A stretch of 29,098 nucleotides of DNA from positions 1 through 29,098 of the forward strand of contig CAYTSA010000044.1 in the NCBI GenBank assembly GCA_964440345.1, given 5' to 3'. The translations under genes were made by a program, and so were the position numbers. Of the stretch, positions 8,064 through 16,428 are shown in pieces; position 1 is the stretch's first letter, and every line of letters starts with the position of its first letter. The notes beneath the pieces were generated by a model. That model worked only from the letters and a program-made list of their open reading frames with translations, searched no databases and was not told where the DNA came from. The stretch comes from CAYTSA01 sp964440345 (lineage in GTDB: Bacteria; Desulfobacterota; Desulfovibrionia; Desulfovibrionales; Desulfovibrionaceae).

Positions 8064-10895
8064 GTGCCTGACAACGAAACAACGAATGCAGCACTTTTGC
8101 GGGAAAACCAAGAGCTTCGAGCCAAGGCTGACCGGCTGGAGCGGCAGCTTGCCGCGGCGCAAGAGAATGCGGTTTTTTATAGACTCGTTGCTGAATCCGC
8201 CGCTGACTGGGAGTATTGGGTAGGCCCGGACAAGCGTTTCGTGTACGTTTCCCCTGCCTGTGAAAAAATTACCGGGTATCCGCCTCAGGCCTTCATGAAA
8301 GACCCGGAGCTTTATGAACGCATAGTGCATCCAGAGGACTGGAAGAACCTGTTTTTGTTCCATGAGCATCTGGAAAGGCGGGAGGGCTCCTCCCAGCAAG
8401 TGTTCCGCATCACCACCGCGGCTGGAGAAATCCGCTGGATTTCCCATTCCTGCCAGCCAATGTTTGACGAAAAGGGCGTGTTTCTTGGCCGGCACGGCAA
8501 CAATCACGACATCACCGAGCGCGTCACGTTAGAGCATTCCCTGAAAGTGGAGCAAGACTATGTAAAGCGGCTCTCCATGGCCCTGGAGGCGACCAGCGAC
8601 GGCGTGTGGGACTGGGACATTGCCACAGGAGAGACGTATTTCAGCCCCAGGTACTTTACCATGCTGGGGTATGAGCCTGACGCGTTTGCGCATGATCTTG
8701 AGACGTGGGAAAAACTGTTGCACCCGGAAGACGCAGAGCGCGTTAAGAAGGACATATTTGCCCACGTGGAAAGGGGCGAGCCCTTTGACGCAGAGTTTCG
8801 TCTGAAAAACGCCGCTGGCGAGTGGCTCTGGGTGCTGGGACGGGGCAAGGTGATGCATCGCGACTCCCAAGGAAAGCCCCGGCGCATGGTGGGAACGCAT
8901 ACTGACATCCACGAGCGCAAGCTAATGCTCAAAAGTTTGCAGCAGCATGTGGAGGAGTTAGAAAGCCTGCACGCCGTGGCCGCCTCTGTGGCCGTGAACA
9001 TATCGCTGGAGGACGTGGCCGCCTCCGCCCTGGACAAGATTATGGAGACGCTGGCGCCGGACCTGGCCCTGCTGTACACCGTGGAACGAGACAACTTGGA
9101 GCTGTGGGGCGTGCGCTCCTCGAATATACAGAACACGCCAGAGGTCAAGGATGTTCAAGCCGTGGGCGAGTGTTTGTGCGGCATGGCTGCAAAGCGGTCC
9201 GAGCCGGTGTTTTCCTTAAATATCCATAAAGACCCCCGGTGCACTGAAAACATGTGTAAAAGCATAGGGATATGCTCCTATGCCGCTATACCTCTAATGC
9301 ATATGGGGGCCATTGTAGGGGTTTTGAGCTTGGGCTCGCGTACAGAACGTGATTTTTCCCAGCGCGAGTCTTTCCTCCAATCTGTCGCCGCCTTTGTCTC
9401 TTCGGGCTTGGCCAACGCCAAGCTGCACCAGCAACTGCTTGCACACGCCCAGCACCTGGAAAAGGACGTGGAAGAGCGTACGGAGGCGTTGAAAAAATTT
9501 TACAACGCCGTGGAGTTTTCCCTTGCCTCAATCGTCATCACTGACCAGGAAGGAACCATCGAGTACGTCAACCCCTTTTTCACAGAGCTGACAGGCTACA
9601 CCGCCAAGGAGGCCCTGGGGCAAAACCCCAGAGTACTGCAGTCTGGCGTTCACGACGCTGCATACTATGATGCAATGTGGCGCGAGCTGCAGGAAAAGCA
9701 CCTCTGGCGGGGCGAATTTTGCAACCGGAAAAAAAACGGGACTACGTACTGGGAAGACGCCGCCATTACCGCCCTGCTGGATGAGCAGGGCCGGGTGACA
9801 CATTACGTGGCCGTAAAGGCGGACATCACCGAGCGCAAACGCTACGAGCTGGAGCTGCGCAAGTTCATGCTTTCCGTGGACAACAGCCCGCTGTCCATGA
9901 TCATCACCAACGCCGAGGGGAGCATGGAGTATGTAAACCCTGCTTTTTGCGATGTCACGGGGTATACTTCAGCGGAAGCCGTGGGCGTGCGGCCGTCGCA
10001 GCTGCTGCGGGGGAGCGTAGGGTCTGAAAAGTTGTGGAATGAAATACTCACAGCGGTGTCCAAGGGGCTTACATGGCGGGGCGAGTTGCCGTTGCTCAAG
10101 AAAACCGGCGAGCAGCTCTGGGTCCAGGCCGCCCTTTCACCCGTGGGCGGTGAGAACGGGTCGGTGACCCATTACGTCGCCGTGGCTGAAGATATTTCCG
10201 ACCGTAAGGCGCTGGAGCAGCTCAAGGAAGACGTGGACCGCATCATGCGCCATGACCTGAAAACACCGCTGAACGGCATCATCGGCTTGCCTGAACTGGT
10301 GAAGATGGAGGAGAACCTGACAAAGAGCCAGGTTGATTTGCTGGCCACCATAGAGGACGCCGGCCGCAAGATGCTGCGCATGATCGACCTTTCCCTGGAT
10401 ATGTTCAAGATGGAAACCGGCGCGTATCTCTATCGCCCACAGTCAGTGGACGTGCTTGCAGTGCTTTTTCAGATAATGGACCAGAACAAGCGCAAGCTGT
10501 TGCAACAGAAGGTCTCCTGCACTGTGAAGGTAGATGGAGCGCTCATGTCCAAGGACCAGCAGTTTTTTCTGCGCTCTGAAGAACGGCTTCTGTATTCCCT
10601 GCTGGCAAATCTGTTGATCAACGCGGTGGATGCGTCACCGCCTGACGGCGAAGTTCGGGTGGATATCGCAACGGGCGATCCTGCAACTATCGCCATACAC
10701 AACGCCGGCGCCGTCCCTGTGCCGGTCCGGAAGACGTTTTTTGACAAGTACTCCACCCATGGCAAGCACTCCGGCTCCGGCCTGGGCTCTTATTCAGCCA
10801 GGCTGATGGCTGAGGCCATGGGCTGGGAACTGCGCATGCAGACCTCTGACGCAACGGACGAAACAGTGCTGACTATTCTGGTTCCAGGCGGCTAG
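8064..10895 (+). CDS. Soluble multi-PAS/GAF sensor histidine kinase
   Basis: 943 residues; GTG start preceded by GGGGGG 5 nt upstream. Order: short coiled coil (~8-35), PAS (~36-155, ending NNHDITER), PAS with PAC (~165-290, ending THTDIHER), GAF (~305-455), coiled coil (~460-480), PAS (~480-597, ending VKADITER), PAS (~600-717, ending AEDISDR), HisKA dimerisation domain with phospho-accepting His730 in RHDLKTPL, and an HATPase with Asn853 in NLLINAVDAS and the glycine box GSGLGSYSARL. No membrane helix or signal peptide is seen, so it senses a cytoplasmic signal. There is no receiver domain and no response regulator gene nearby, so it is an orphan kinase. Its stop codon overlaps the convergent methyltransferase stop by 3 nt. 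Confidence 0.93.
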   Translation: MPDNETTNAALLRENQELRAKADRLERQLAAAQENAVFYRLVAESAADWEYWVGPDKRFVYVSPACEKITGYPPQAFMKDPELYERIVHPEDWKNLFLFHEHLERREGSSQQVFRITTAAGEIRWISHSCQPMFDEKGVFLGRHGNNHDITERVTLEHSLKVEQDYVKRLSMALEATSDGVWDWDIATGETYFSPRYFTMLGYEPDAFAHDLETWEKLLHPEDAERVKKDIFAHVERGEPFDAEFRLKNAAGEWLWVLGRGKVMHRDSQGKPRRMVGTHTDIHERKLMLKSLQQHVEELESLHAVAASVAVNISLEDVAASALDKIMETLAPDLALLYTVERDNLELWGVRSSNIQNTPEVKDVQAVGECLCGMAAKRSEPVFSLNIHKDPRCTENMCKSIGICSYAAIPLMHMGAIVGVLSLGSRTERDFSQRESFLQSVAAFVSSGLANAKLHQQLLAHAQHLEKDVEERTEALKKFYNAVEFSLASIVITDQEGTIEYVNPFFTELTGYTAKEALGQNPRVLQSGVHDAAYYDAMWRELQEKHLWRGEFCNRKKNGTTYWEDAAITALLDEQGRVTHYVAVKADITERKRYELELRKFMLSVDNSPLSMIITNAEGSMEYVNPAFCDVTGYTSAEAVGVRPSQLLRGSVGSEKLWNEILTAVSKGLTWRGELPLLKKTGEQLWVQAALSPVGGENGSVTHYVAVAEDISDRKALEQLKEDVDRIMRHDLKTPLNGIIGLPELVKMEENLTKSQVDLLATIEDAGRKMLRMIDLSLDMFKMETGAYLYRPQSVDVLAVLFQIMDQNKRKLLQQKVSCTVKVDGALMSKDQQFFLRSEERLLYSLLANLLINAVDASPPDGEVRVDIATGDPATIAIHNAGAVPVPVRKTFFDKYSTHGKHSGSGLGSYSARLMAEAMGWELRMQTSDATDETVLTILVPGG

Positions 10896-11632
10896 TCTCT
10901 TTTTAAAAACAGTAACGCGGGCTTGTCCGCCCGGGCCGCCTCATCCGCAGTGGACAGCCTGCTGATGTCCCAGTCCTTTGCGTACACGGACCAGACGTAT
11001 TCCCACATGTAAAACTGCCCATTGCGGACATATTGCGCCGGGTAATGGTCCAACAGCTCTTCAGGGGCAACGCCCGCCTGGGACTGCACGTCATACACCG
11101 GCCGCAGGTTGGTTATCGCCTCCTTGCGGGTCCAGGCTAGCATGGCGTCCAATAGCGGCTTCACTCGGCCCTTGCGAATTTTGTTGTTGCCCATGATGTC
11201 CAGCATCATGGAAACGTCAAATATTTCGTGCGGCGTCACGTGGCTGAAGTCCACCTGCTGGAAGCGGACGTTGTCCACGCCGTATTCCGCAGCCAGCAGG
11301 CCGCCTATACGTACGATATCCTCGCCGAAGTCAAAGGCAGCCACCTCCTTCGCCCCGCGCAGGGCCGCGAAAAAAGCGTAATGGCCGATGTTCGCGCCCA
11401 GGTCTGCAACGGTTTTGNNNNNNNNNNGCAAGCCCGGTCAGCCTGGCATCAGGAGACAAACAGTGAAGTCAAAACGCAGCAGAGCGTCGGCCAGGTGGTC
11501 CCAGCCGTCGGTGTTGGGCATGGTTTCCGGCGCACGGGAAGCAAGCAGCCGCCGCACCATCTCCACCGGCCGCCATAAGCCGCGGCCGCCTACGCGCTCC
11601 AGGGCGGCGTTCAGTTCTGTATCAAATGTCAT
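10892..11632 (-). CDS. Class I SAM-dependent methyltransferase, interrupted by assembly gap
   Basis: Two coding pieces flank an N run. The upstream piece (11632 to ~11438) starts MTFDTELNAALERVGGRG with a good ribosome binding site (AGGAG, 6 nt upstream). The downstream piece begins KTVADLGANIGHYAFF, the SAM-binding motif I, followed by VAAFDF (motif II acidic residue) and continues 175 residues to the stop at 10892. The frames do not join cleanly: a TGA occurs just before the gap, which most likely reflects missing or wrong bases at the contig join. The gene ends convergently on the PAS kinase and starts divergently, 75 bp from radical SAM copy B. Acceptor substrate unknown; it may act on the same target as the radical SAM enzymes. 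Confidence 0.75.
11418..11427. other. Assembly gap (10 N)
   Basis: Ten undetermined bases lie within the methyltransferase gene. The round number suggests a placeholder rather than a measured length, so true sequence may be missing or overlapping here. Confidence 0.95.
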
Positions 11633-11707
11633 GGAGTCTCCTGTATTGTGAAAAAGCTGAGGCTTGCTGGGCATGATGGTTGCATTGAGTATTGCAAAGG
11701 AGAAAAC

Positions 11708-12907
11708 ATGCCCGCATCTGCTACGCCGCCTGATGTTATGTCCAGGGAGCAGGCCTATCTGGCCCGCCGAGCAAACCTGGAGCTGAACTGCTTCGAGAGC
11801 CTCAGCGGCCAACCTGTGGCGCTGTCGAGACCCTTGCGTTTATGTTTTGACGTTTCCAGCGTGTGCAACTGCAGCTGCATTTTTTGCCTGGCCAAAGAAG
11901 CCCGCAAAAAACCGTCAGACCAGGACGCGTTTCGGCCCGCCTCCTGGATGGACCAGTTGACACATCTGCTGCCATTTATCGAAAAGGGCGTTTTTTGCGA
12001 CTTCGAATCATTGTTGAACCCCGAGTTCAACGCCATGGCGGAAACGCTCAGACAGTATCACACGCCCTTCGAAGTGCGCACCAACGGTATGGCTTTGACC
12101 CCGGAGACGTCTGCGTTTCTGCTGCGCAATGGGCTGGTTCGGCTGGTCTGCTCTGTGCACGGAGCGCGCAAGGACACGGCCGAGTCCATCATGCGCGGTT
12201 CAGATTTTGGGCAAATAGTCGCTAATCTGCAAGCTTTTTCTCGGCTGCGGGACCGGATATCGCCGCAAACAGAGTTGACCCTGACCTTCATCGCCATGCG
12301 CCGCAACGTAGAGCAGCTTCCCGAGTATGTGAAAATGGCGCGGCGGTTGGGCGCCCAGTCCGTGGCTGTGCACTACATGATGGTCACCCGTCCGGGCACG
12401 GGGTTGGAGGAGGAGTCGGTCTATTTCCACCAGGAGCTCTACGACCGCTGCCTGAGCCAGGCGCGGCGGGTTGCCCGGACTTTGGGCATGAAGCTGGGCT
12501 CTCCGCCCCTGTTCGGGCGCTATGCGCCGGGTGCTGTCAAAACTGCTTGCTACAACCCCTGGCAAATGCTCTACATGGGCCGCACGGGCGCTGTGGCTGT
12601 GTGCTGCAACGGCGGCAACGAAATAGTAGGCAATGTGTTCGAGGAAGACTTTTTCAAGGTCTGGAACTCCAAAAAGATGCAGGCCTTCCGCCGGGCCGTG
12701 AACAGCCCCAACCCGCCGGCGGTCTGTCGCCGCTGCACCGAGGCCCAGGGCAGTCCTCACGACATTCGCAAACACCTGAGCTACCTGCTGGGAACCGGCC
12801 CGGAAGAACTGGTGGAGCACATCAAGCCCTGGGAGCATTTGCTCCCGGAAGGCTTTGACCCGGACTCAGGCGCTACATTGGCTGCGTGCGGAACATGCGG
12901 GGCGTGA
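11708..12907 (+). CDS. Radical SAM/SPASM protein, copy B
   Basis: 399 residues from the ATG at 11708, which has AAAGGAG 5 nt upstream; an in-frame start 60 nt earlier lacks one. The radical SAM motif is C53-x3-C57-x2-C60 (CNCSCIFC, with an extra Cys55). SPASM-type cysteines are C281, C299, C300, C340 and C343. It is a paralogue of copy A and shares the ending [RQ]RCT...D[IL]R.HL.YL that follows the last cluster. It differs by a C-terminal CGTC motif (C394, C397) absent from copy A, which might bind metal or be redox-active. Divergent from the methyltransferase, which suggests shared regulation from the 75-bp space. Substrate unknown. Confidence 0.9.
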   Translation: MPASATPPDVMSREQAYLARRANLELNCFESLSGQPVALSRPLRLCFDVSSVCNCSCIFCLAKEARKKPSDQDAFRPASWMDQLTHLLPFIEKGVFCDFESLLNPEFNAMAETLRQYHTPFEVRTNGMALTPETSAFLLRNGLVRLVCSVHGARKDTAESIMRGSDFGQIVANLQAFSRLRDRISPQTELTLTFIAMRRNVEQLPEYVKMARRLGAQSVAVHYMMVTRPGTGLEEESVYFHQELYDRCLSQARRVARTLGMKLGSPPLFGRYAPGAVKTACYNPWQMLYMGRTGAVAVCCNGGNEIVGNVFEEDFFKVWNSKKMQAFRRAVNSPNPPAVCRRCTEAQGSPHDIRKHLSYLLGTGPEELVEHIKPWEHLLPEGFDPDSGATLAACGTCGA

Positions 12908-12955
12908 AGGTGTTTCTACTGTAATATCTTCATTCAAAATAGTGGGCGAGACAAG

Positions 12956-12992
12956 AAAAAGCAACGCTTGACTGCAACATAATATGCTTTTT
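12956..12992. terminator. Possible weak bidirectional terminator
   Basis: AAAAAGCA (12956-12963) and TGCTTTTT (12985-12992) can pair as an 8-bp, AT-dominated stem with a 21-nt loop between two convergent genes. The T-run on both strands fits a bidirectional terminator, but the stem is weak. Confidence 0.3.
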
Positions 12993-13067
12993 GTGCTACG
13001 CCGTCACTAATTCCTGCCGCTGTGAGAACGTTACAGTCTAGAACTACTCTCATTTTGCATTATCATT

Positions 13068-13349
13068 TCAGGCGTCTTTAATTTCATTAATAACTTTTTC
13101 CATGATCTCATTGTCAGTTAACCCGTCAAACTCAGGGTCATTTGTTGCGTCGGCTTTAGCAAAAGCTGCATGAAGCAAAGATTCCCGCTCTTCCAGTGTC
13201 TGGGGAATAGCAAATATCTCTGTGCTTGCATCGGGATGATCCGCAGTCTCAAGCACAAACACATTGTAGCGCTTATTGTGAGCAAGCGCTTCTTGTAATT
13301 GCGCTGTCACCGTATCGGCCGAAACGGATTTGAACATGAAACCAGGCAT
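13068..13349 (-). CDS. Small acidic hypothetical protein
   Basis: 93 residues from the ATG at 13349, selected because GGAG lies 8 nt upstream; the open frame extends further upstream but that part has unlikely, Cys/Trp-rich composition. The product is acidic in its second half (LTDNEIMEKVINEIKDA) with no membrane segment, signal peptide or cysteine motif. The composition and length would suit an antitoxin or adaptor, but I recognise no family and see no partner gene. The coding sequence is more AT-rich than its neighbours, which may point to acquisition. Confidence 0.6.
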   Translation of the reverse strand: MPGFMFKSVSADTVTAQLQEALAHNKRYNVFVLETADHPDASTEIFAIPQTLEERESLLHAAFAKADATNDPEFDGLTDNEIMEKVINEIKDA

Positions 13350-13479
13350 GGAGGTTCTCCATGTTTTGCTATACGGACATACTACTGAGAGCACAAAATG
13401 GTTAACATTTTTTGCTCCAAGTAATAATACTCTTTTTCTTCCAATTTTCCAAATCAACAGCAGCACAAAATTACAGCAG

Positions 13480-13572
13480 TCATTGACGCATGATTTCAAG
13501 CAGTTCCTGCTCCACATCAGGCCATTTCGCGGCCAGGTCCACAGTCCGCAGATTGAAGGACATGTTCTGCAT
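13480..13572 (-). CDS. Possible 30-residue microprotein downstream of the HD-GYP gene
   Basis: An open frame starting 10 nt after the HD-GYP stop encodes 30 residues (MQNMSFNLRTVDLAAKWPDV, then a short acidic helix EQELLEIMRQ). A GAG lies upstream as a weak ribosome binding site. The composition is protein-like and the spacing fits an operon partner. Alternatively it is the last part of a longer HD-GYP C-terminus brought out of frame. Not recognised. Confidence 0.3.
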   Translation of the reverse strand: MQNMSFNLRTVDLAAKWPDVEQELLEIMRQ

Positions 13573-13582
13573 GCTGAGCCGC

Positions 13583-15997
13583 TCATAAATACCACGCGAA
13601 CTCGCTCACTTCCACGTAGTCTATCTGGTCCTCGGCCAAAAATTCCCGGGCGTAGTTCATGTACACCCCGCTGGTGAGGAACAGCTTGAACAGCTCCGGG
13701 TCGATGTGCCGCTCCTGAGCCATGGCGTGCAGTATCTGCACAGCCTCGCTCAGCTTCTTGGGTTGTTTGTACGGCCGGTCAGAGGCGGTCAAAGCCTCGA
13801 ACACGTCGGCAATGGCCAGGATGCGGGCTGGGGTGGAGATGTGTTCTTCGGTCAGCCGGCGGGGGTAGCCGTCCCCGTTCAGGGTTTCGTGGTGCGCGCC
13901 GGCGTATTCCGGGATTCGGGCCAGGTTTTCTGGGTAGGGCAGGGTCTCCAGCATGCGGATGGTGGAGATGACGTGCTCGTTGATCTTGTAGCGGTCTTCC
14001 GGGGTCAGCGTGCCCCGGGGAATGGACAGGTTGTGCAGCTCGCCCATGTTGTATAAGTGCTCCGGCGGTTCCAGGGCGAAGCCGTCCCGCAGAATATCCT
14101 GCTTGGCGACAGGCCGGGGGATGACGTGCTCCGGCTTGTCCGCCAGCACATGTTCCTCCACAGGAGGCGCGGGCGCATCTTCTGGATAGCGTTGCAGCTC
14201 CAGGTGGCTGAGCCCCAGCCGGTCATCCAGACACCGCGTCCAGGTGCGCTGCGCAATATCCTGTAAACGGGAGATTTTCTCTTCGTCCACGAAAACGTCG
14301 CCCAAATTGCACGAAGCCACAAAGGCGAAATCGTCCCGGATGCGCTCTTGCGCGGCGTGCAGTTCCTCTTCCAGCTTGGCCGGGTCTGAACGGCCCCAGA
14401 CCAGCTCGCGCCAGTAGGCTATTTCCGCGTCGCGGAGCAACACCTCGAACCGCATGCGGATTTCATGGATGCGGTTGGTTTTGGCCTCCAGCCGGGTTTC
14501 CTTGTCCACCACGAATTCCGGCGTGGTCACTTTGCCGCAGTCGTGCAGCCAGGAGGCAATGTGGAACTCTCGCCACTCGTCTGGATTATGAAATGTGAAC
14601 TCGGCCAGGGGCCCTTCCGTGGCGTCGCTGGCTGCTTCAGCCAGCATGCCGGCCAGCCGGGATACCCGCTCGCAGTGCCCGCCGGTGTAAGGCGATTTCT
14701 GGTCGATGGCCGTGGCGATGAGCTTGATGAAGGAGTCCATCAGCTCCCGTTGGGCTTCTTCGTACTGTTTGATGGACCGGGCCATGGAGACCATGGAGTG
14801 TGACAGCTCGGCCATTTCCGTTATCCGGCTGGGCACAGTGTTAACGGCGTCGTAGCGGCGCTGGCTGACCTTCTCACTCTCTTGGGACAAAGCCTTGACC
14901 GGCCGGACAATGAGGTGGGTCAACCGCCAGACCAGCGGCGTCACCAACAGCAACGCCACGGTCGAGGCGATCATGGAGTAGCGGACCTGCTGTAAATAAG
15001 GCTGCAGGGCCGGCCAAGCCGGCGCCAGAAAGCCGATGTACTCCTGCTGACCGTATACCGAAGGCAGCGGGGCTACGTATGCGAAGTGGTCCTTGCCGGC
15101 CACTTCCACCGTGCGCACGGACTGGTTGTTGTTTGGGTCCGCGGCCAGCTCCTCAAAGGCTTTTCGGGCCGGGCCGTCCATCGGCGCGCTGCTGGCGACT
15201 ACGTCCCCCTTGCCAGTGAACAGAAACGCTTCGCTGTCGGGGAGCAAGCGCTGCTCCGCCAGGTAGTTGTCCAGCCCTGCCAGAGCCAGGTCCACAGCCG
15301 CCACGCCTCCGCTGTGCGGCAGTTGCAGGGCGTAGGTTACCCCCGGCTTGCCCAGATTGGCAAAGATATAGGGCTCTGTGCGCACCACGATGCGGTTGGC
15401 CATAGCTTTGGTAAACCAGGGCCGCTCCCGCGGGTCGTACTCTGCCGGCGTCGTGTCCGTCTTGTGGTTGTTCAGTTGCGCATCAAGGTAAGACGTGGTT
15501 TTCAGCCGCCGGCCGTTTTTGCTGCTGATGGCGATAACAATCCATCGGTCGTTCTCGCCGGCGTTGAAGGCGTGGCGCACAGCCGGGCTGCTTTGTGCGT
15601 TGATGAGCTCCAAAAAGTCGCCGTTTGCATAACCGGCGTACACAGCGTAGATGTTCCGGTTTTGCACCATGGCCGCCGCGGGCATGGCCAAGGCAGAGCG
15701 TAAGGCCGCCGAGTCGCCCCGCACAAAATCCGCCGAGCCCCCGGGAACGTGCATCAGGTCGAATTGGCCCAGCATGCGCACCAGCTCCGCCGACTGCTCG
15801 TCCAGGGCCTTGATGCGTTCGCCAACCTTTTGCGCCGTATTCTCAAAGCTGCTCATGGCCGCTGTTCGGGCCAGCCGGTTGCTGAAATAGTATTGCGACC
15901 CCAAGGCCAAGGCCGCAATGAGCAACGCCATGACGATGAACAGCGTGAGTACAGTGAAGCGTATAGAAAAGGTAATCTGAGGCGATCCATGCGTCAC
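13583..15997 (-). CDS. Membrane HD-GYP phosphodiesterase with periplasmic sensor domain
   Basis: 804 residues from the GTG at 15997, which has AGGAG 7 nt upstream; a longer frame begins at 16135 but without such a signal and with un-protein-like sequence. Order: membrane helix (~14-34), Cache-like extracytoplasmic sensor (~36-330, containing ERPWFTKAM), second helix (~336-356), HAMP (~357-410), then the HD-GYP domain with HDCGK at 485-489 and HHETLNGDGYP at 702-712. These residues hold the di-metal site that hydrolyses cyclic di-GMP. A ~200-residue stretch separates the two motifs, containing AEIAYWRE and TRCLDDRLGLSHLE; this long-insert form is a known HD-GYP subclass. Ligand of the sensor is unknown. 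Confidence 0.92.
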   Translation of the reverse strand: MTHGSPQITFSIRFTVLTLFIVMALLIAALALGSQYYFSNRLARTAAMSSFENTAQKVGERIKALDEQSAELVRMLGQFDLMHVPGGSADFVRGDSAALRSALAMPAAAMVQNRNIYAVYAGYANGDFLELINAQSSPAVRHAFNAGENDRWIVIAISSKNGRRLKTTSYLDAQLNNHKTDTTPAEYDPRERPWFTKAMANRIVVRTEPYIFANLGKPGVTYALQLPHSGGVAAVDLALAGLDNYLAEQRLLPDSEAFLFTGKGDVVASSAPMDGPARKAFEELAADPNNNQSVRTVEVAGKDHFAYVAPLPSVYGQQEYIGFLAPAWPALQPYLQQVRYSMIASTVALLLVTPLVWRLTHLIVRPVKALSQESEKVSQRRYDAVNTVPSRITEMAELSHSMVSMARSIKQYEEAQRELMDSFIKLIATAIDQKSPYTGGHCERVSRLAGMLAEAASDATEGPLAEFTFHNPDEWREFHIASWLHDCGKVTTPEFVVDKETRLEAKTNRIHEIRMRFEVLLRDAEIAYWRELVWGRSDPAKLEEELHAAQERIRDDFAFVASCNLGDVFVDEEKISRLQDIAQRTWTRCLDDRLGLSHLELQRYPEDAPAPPVEEHVLADKPEHVIPRPVAKQDILRDGFALEPPEHLYNMGELHNLSIPRGTLTPEDRYKINEHVISTIRMLETLPYPENLARIPEYAGAHHETLNGDGYPRRLTEEHISTPARILAIADVFEALTASDRPYKQPKKLSEAVQILHAMAQERHIDPELFKLFLTSGVYMNYAREFLAEDQIDYVEVSEFAWYL

Positions 15998-16171
15998 GGG
16001 ATTTCTCCTGGTCTGTACCGTTTTTGGGAGTCCGATGGAACAGTACACAGGGTGTATACAAAAAAGCAGAAAATGTCCGCGCAGAAAAGTGACGAATTGA
16101 CCAAAGCTGGCGCTACGTGCTGTGGGCTTCGCCAATGGCCAGGCGGACCAGCAGCGTGAGGCCGGATCCGG
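15998..16171. other. Upstream region of the HD-GYP gene
   Basis: 174 bases between the HD-GYP start codon and the AGAGCATTTCA hairpin. Besides the AGGAG ribosome binding site at about 16005-16010 (minus strand) I see no clear operator or promoter. The minus strand stays open in the HD-GYP frame up to 16135, but the translation is unconvincing. Confidence 0.4.
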
Positions 16172-16201
16172 CTAGAGCATTTCACAGTTGAAATGCTCTA
16201 G
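16172..16201. repeat. AGAGCATTTCA-family hairpin, perfect copy
   Basis: CTAGAGCATTTCA (16172-16184), a 4-nt CAGT loop, and TGAAATGCTCTAG (16189-16201) form a 13-bp perfect stem. The element ends exactly where the LysE-like stub is closed by a stop codon contributed by the repeat (CTAG), suggesting that it entered or recombined at that gene. Related copies are at 42-50 (half) and 684-714. Confidence 0.65.
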
Positions 16202-16278
16202 TAGAGCCAAAAAGCCGGCCCGGGTGCGGTGACGGCCAGAATGCCGCAGATGAAGAGGAACGAATAGAGTGCCGGCAT
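16198..16278 (-). pseudogene. N-terminal stub of a possible LysE/RhtB-type exporter
   Basis: Twenty-six residues, MPALYSFLFICGILAVTAPG then PAFWLY, resemble the start of LysE-family amino-acid exporters, where a first membrane helix ends in a TPGP motif (here TAPGP). The frame is cut by TAG at the edge of the repeat hairpin. Nothing LysE-like continues in any frame beyond the hairpin. The assignment rests on one helix and the PGP motif only. Confidence 0.4.
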
Positions 16279-16416
16279 GTCCGGGGGATGGCACAGAGCA
16301 AGAGGAAAGGGGACCGCACTGGTCAATGGAGCATACGAATCACCAAACAATGGCGAATCTGGTTTACCTGGACAGGAACGGACGCCAAGGACGTCGAGAT
16401 CGTTGGCTATCATTAA
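16279..16416 (+). pseudogene. higB: Truncated higB toxin (C-terminal half)
   Basis: The frame ending at TAA 16414-16416 reads KGDRTGQWSIRI then TKQWRIWFTW and DAKDVEIVGYH, the unmistakable C-terminal half of HigB/RelE-superfamily toxins (usual form KGDRxGQxSIRINDQWRICFxW, DxxxVEIxDYH). The similarity runs back only to about 16279, so roughly the first 45 residues are gone, replaced by the oppositely oriented LysE-like stub. HigB is a ribosome-dependent mRNA interferase; this remnant lacks its N-terminal part and a start. It precedes higA by 12 nt in the normal toxin-first order. Confidence 0.8.
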
Positions 16417-16428
16417 AGAGTTGTAATT

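Noticed and set aside
13583..15997. The long insert between the HD and GYP motifs as a novel domain
   Set aside because: Its AEIAYWRE and DDRLGLSHLE segments match what I know of a recurring long-insert HD-GYP subclass, so it is not new.
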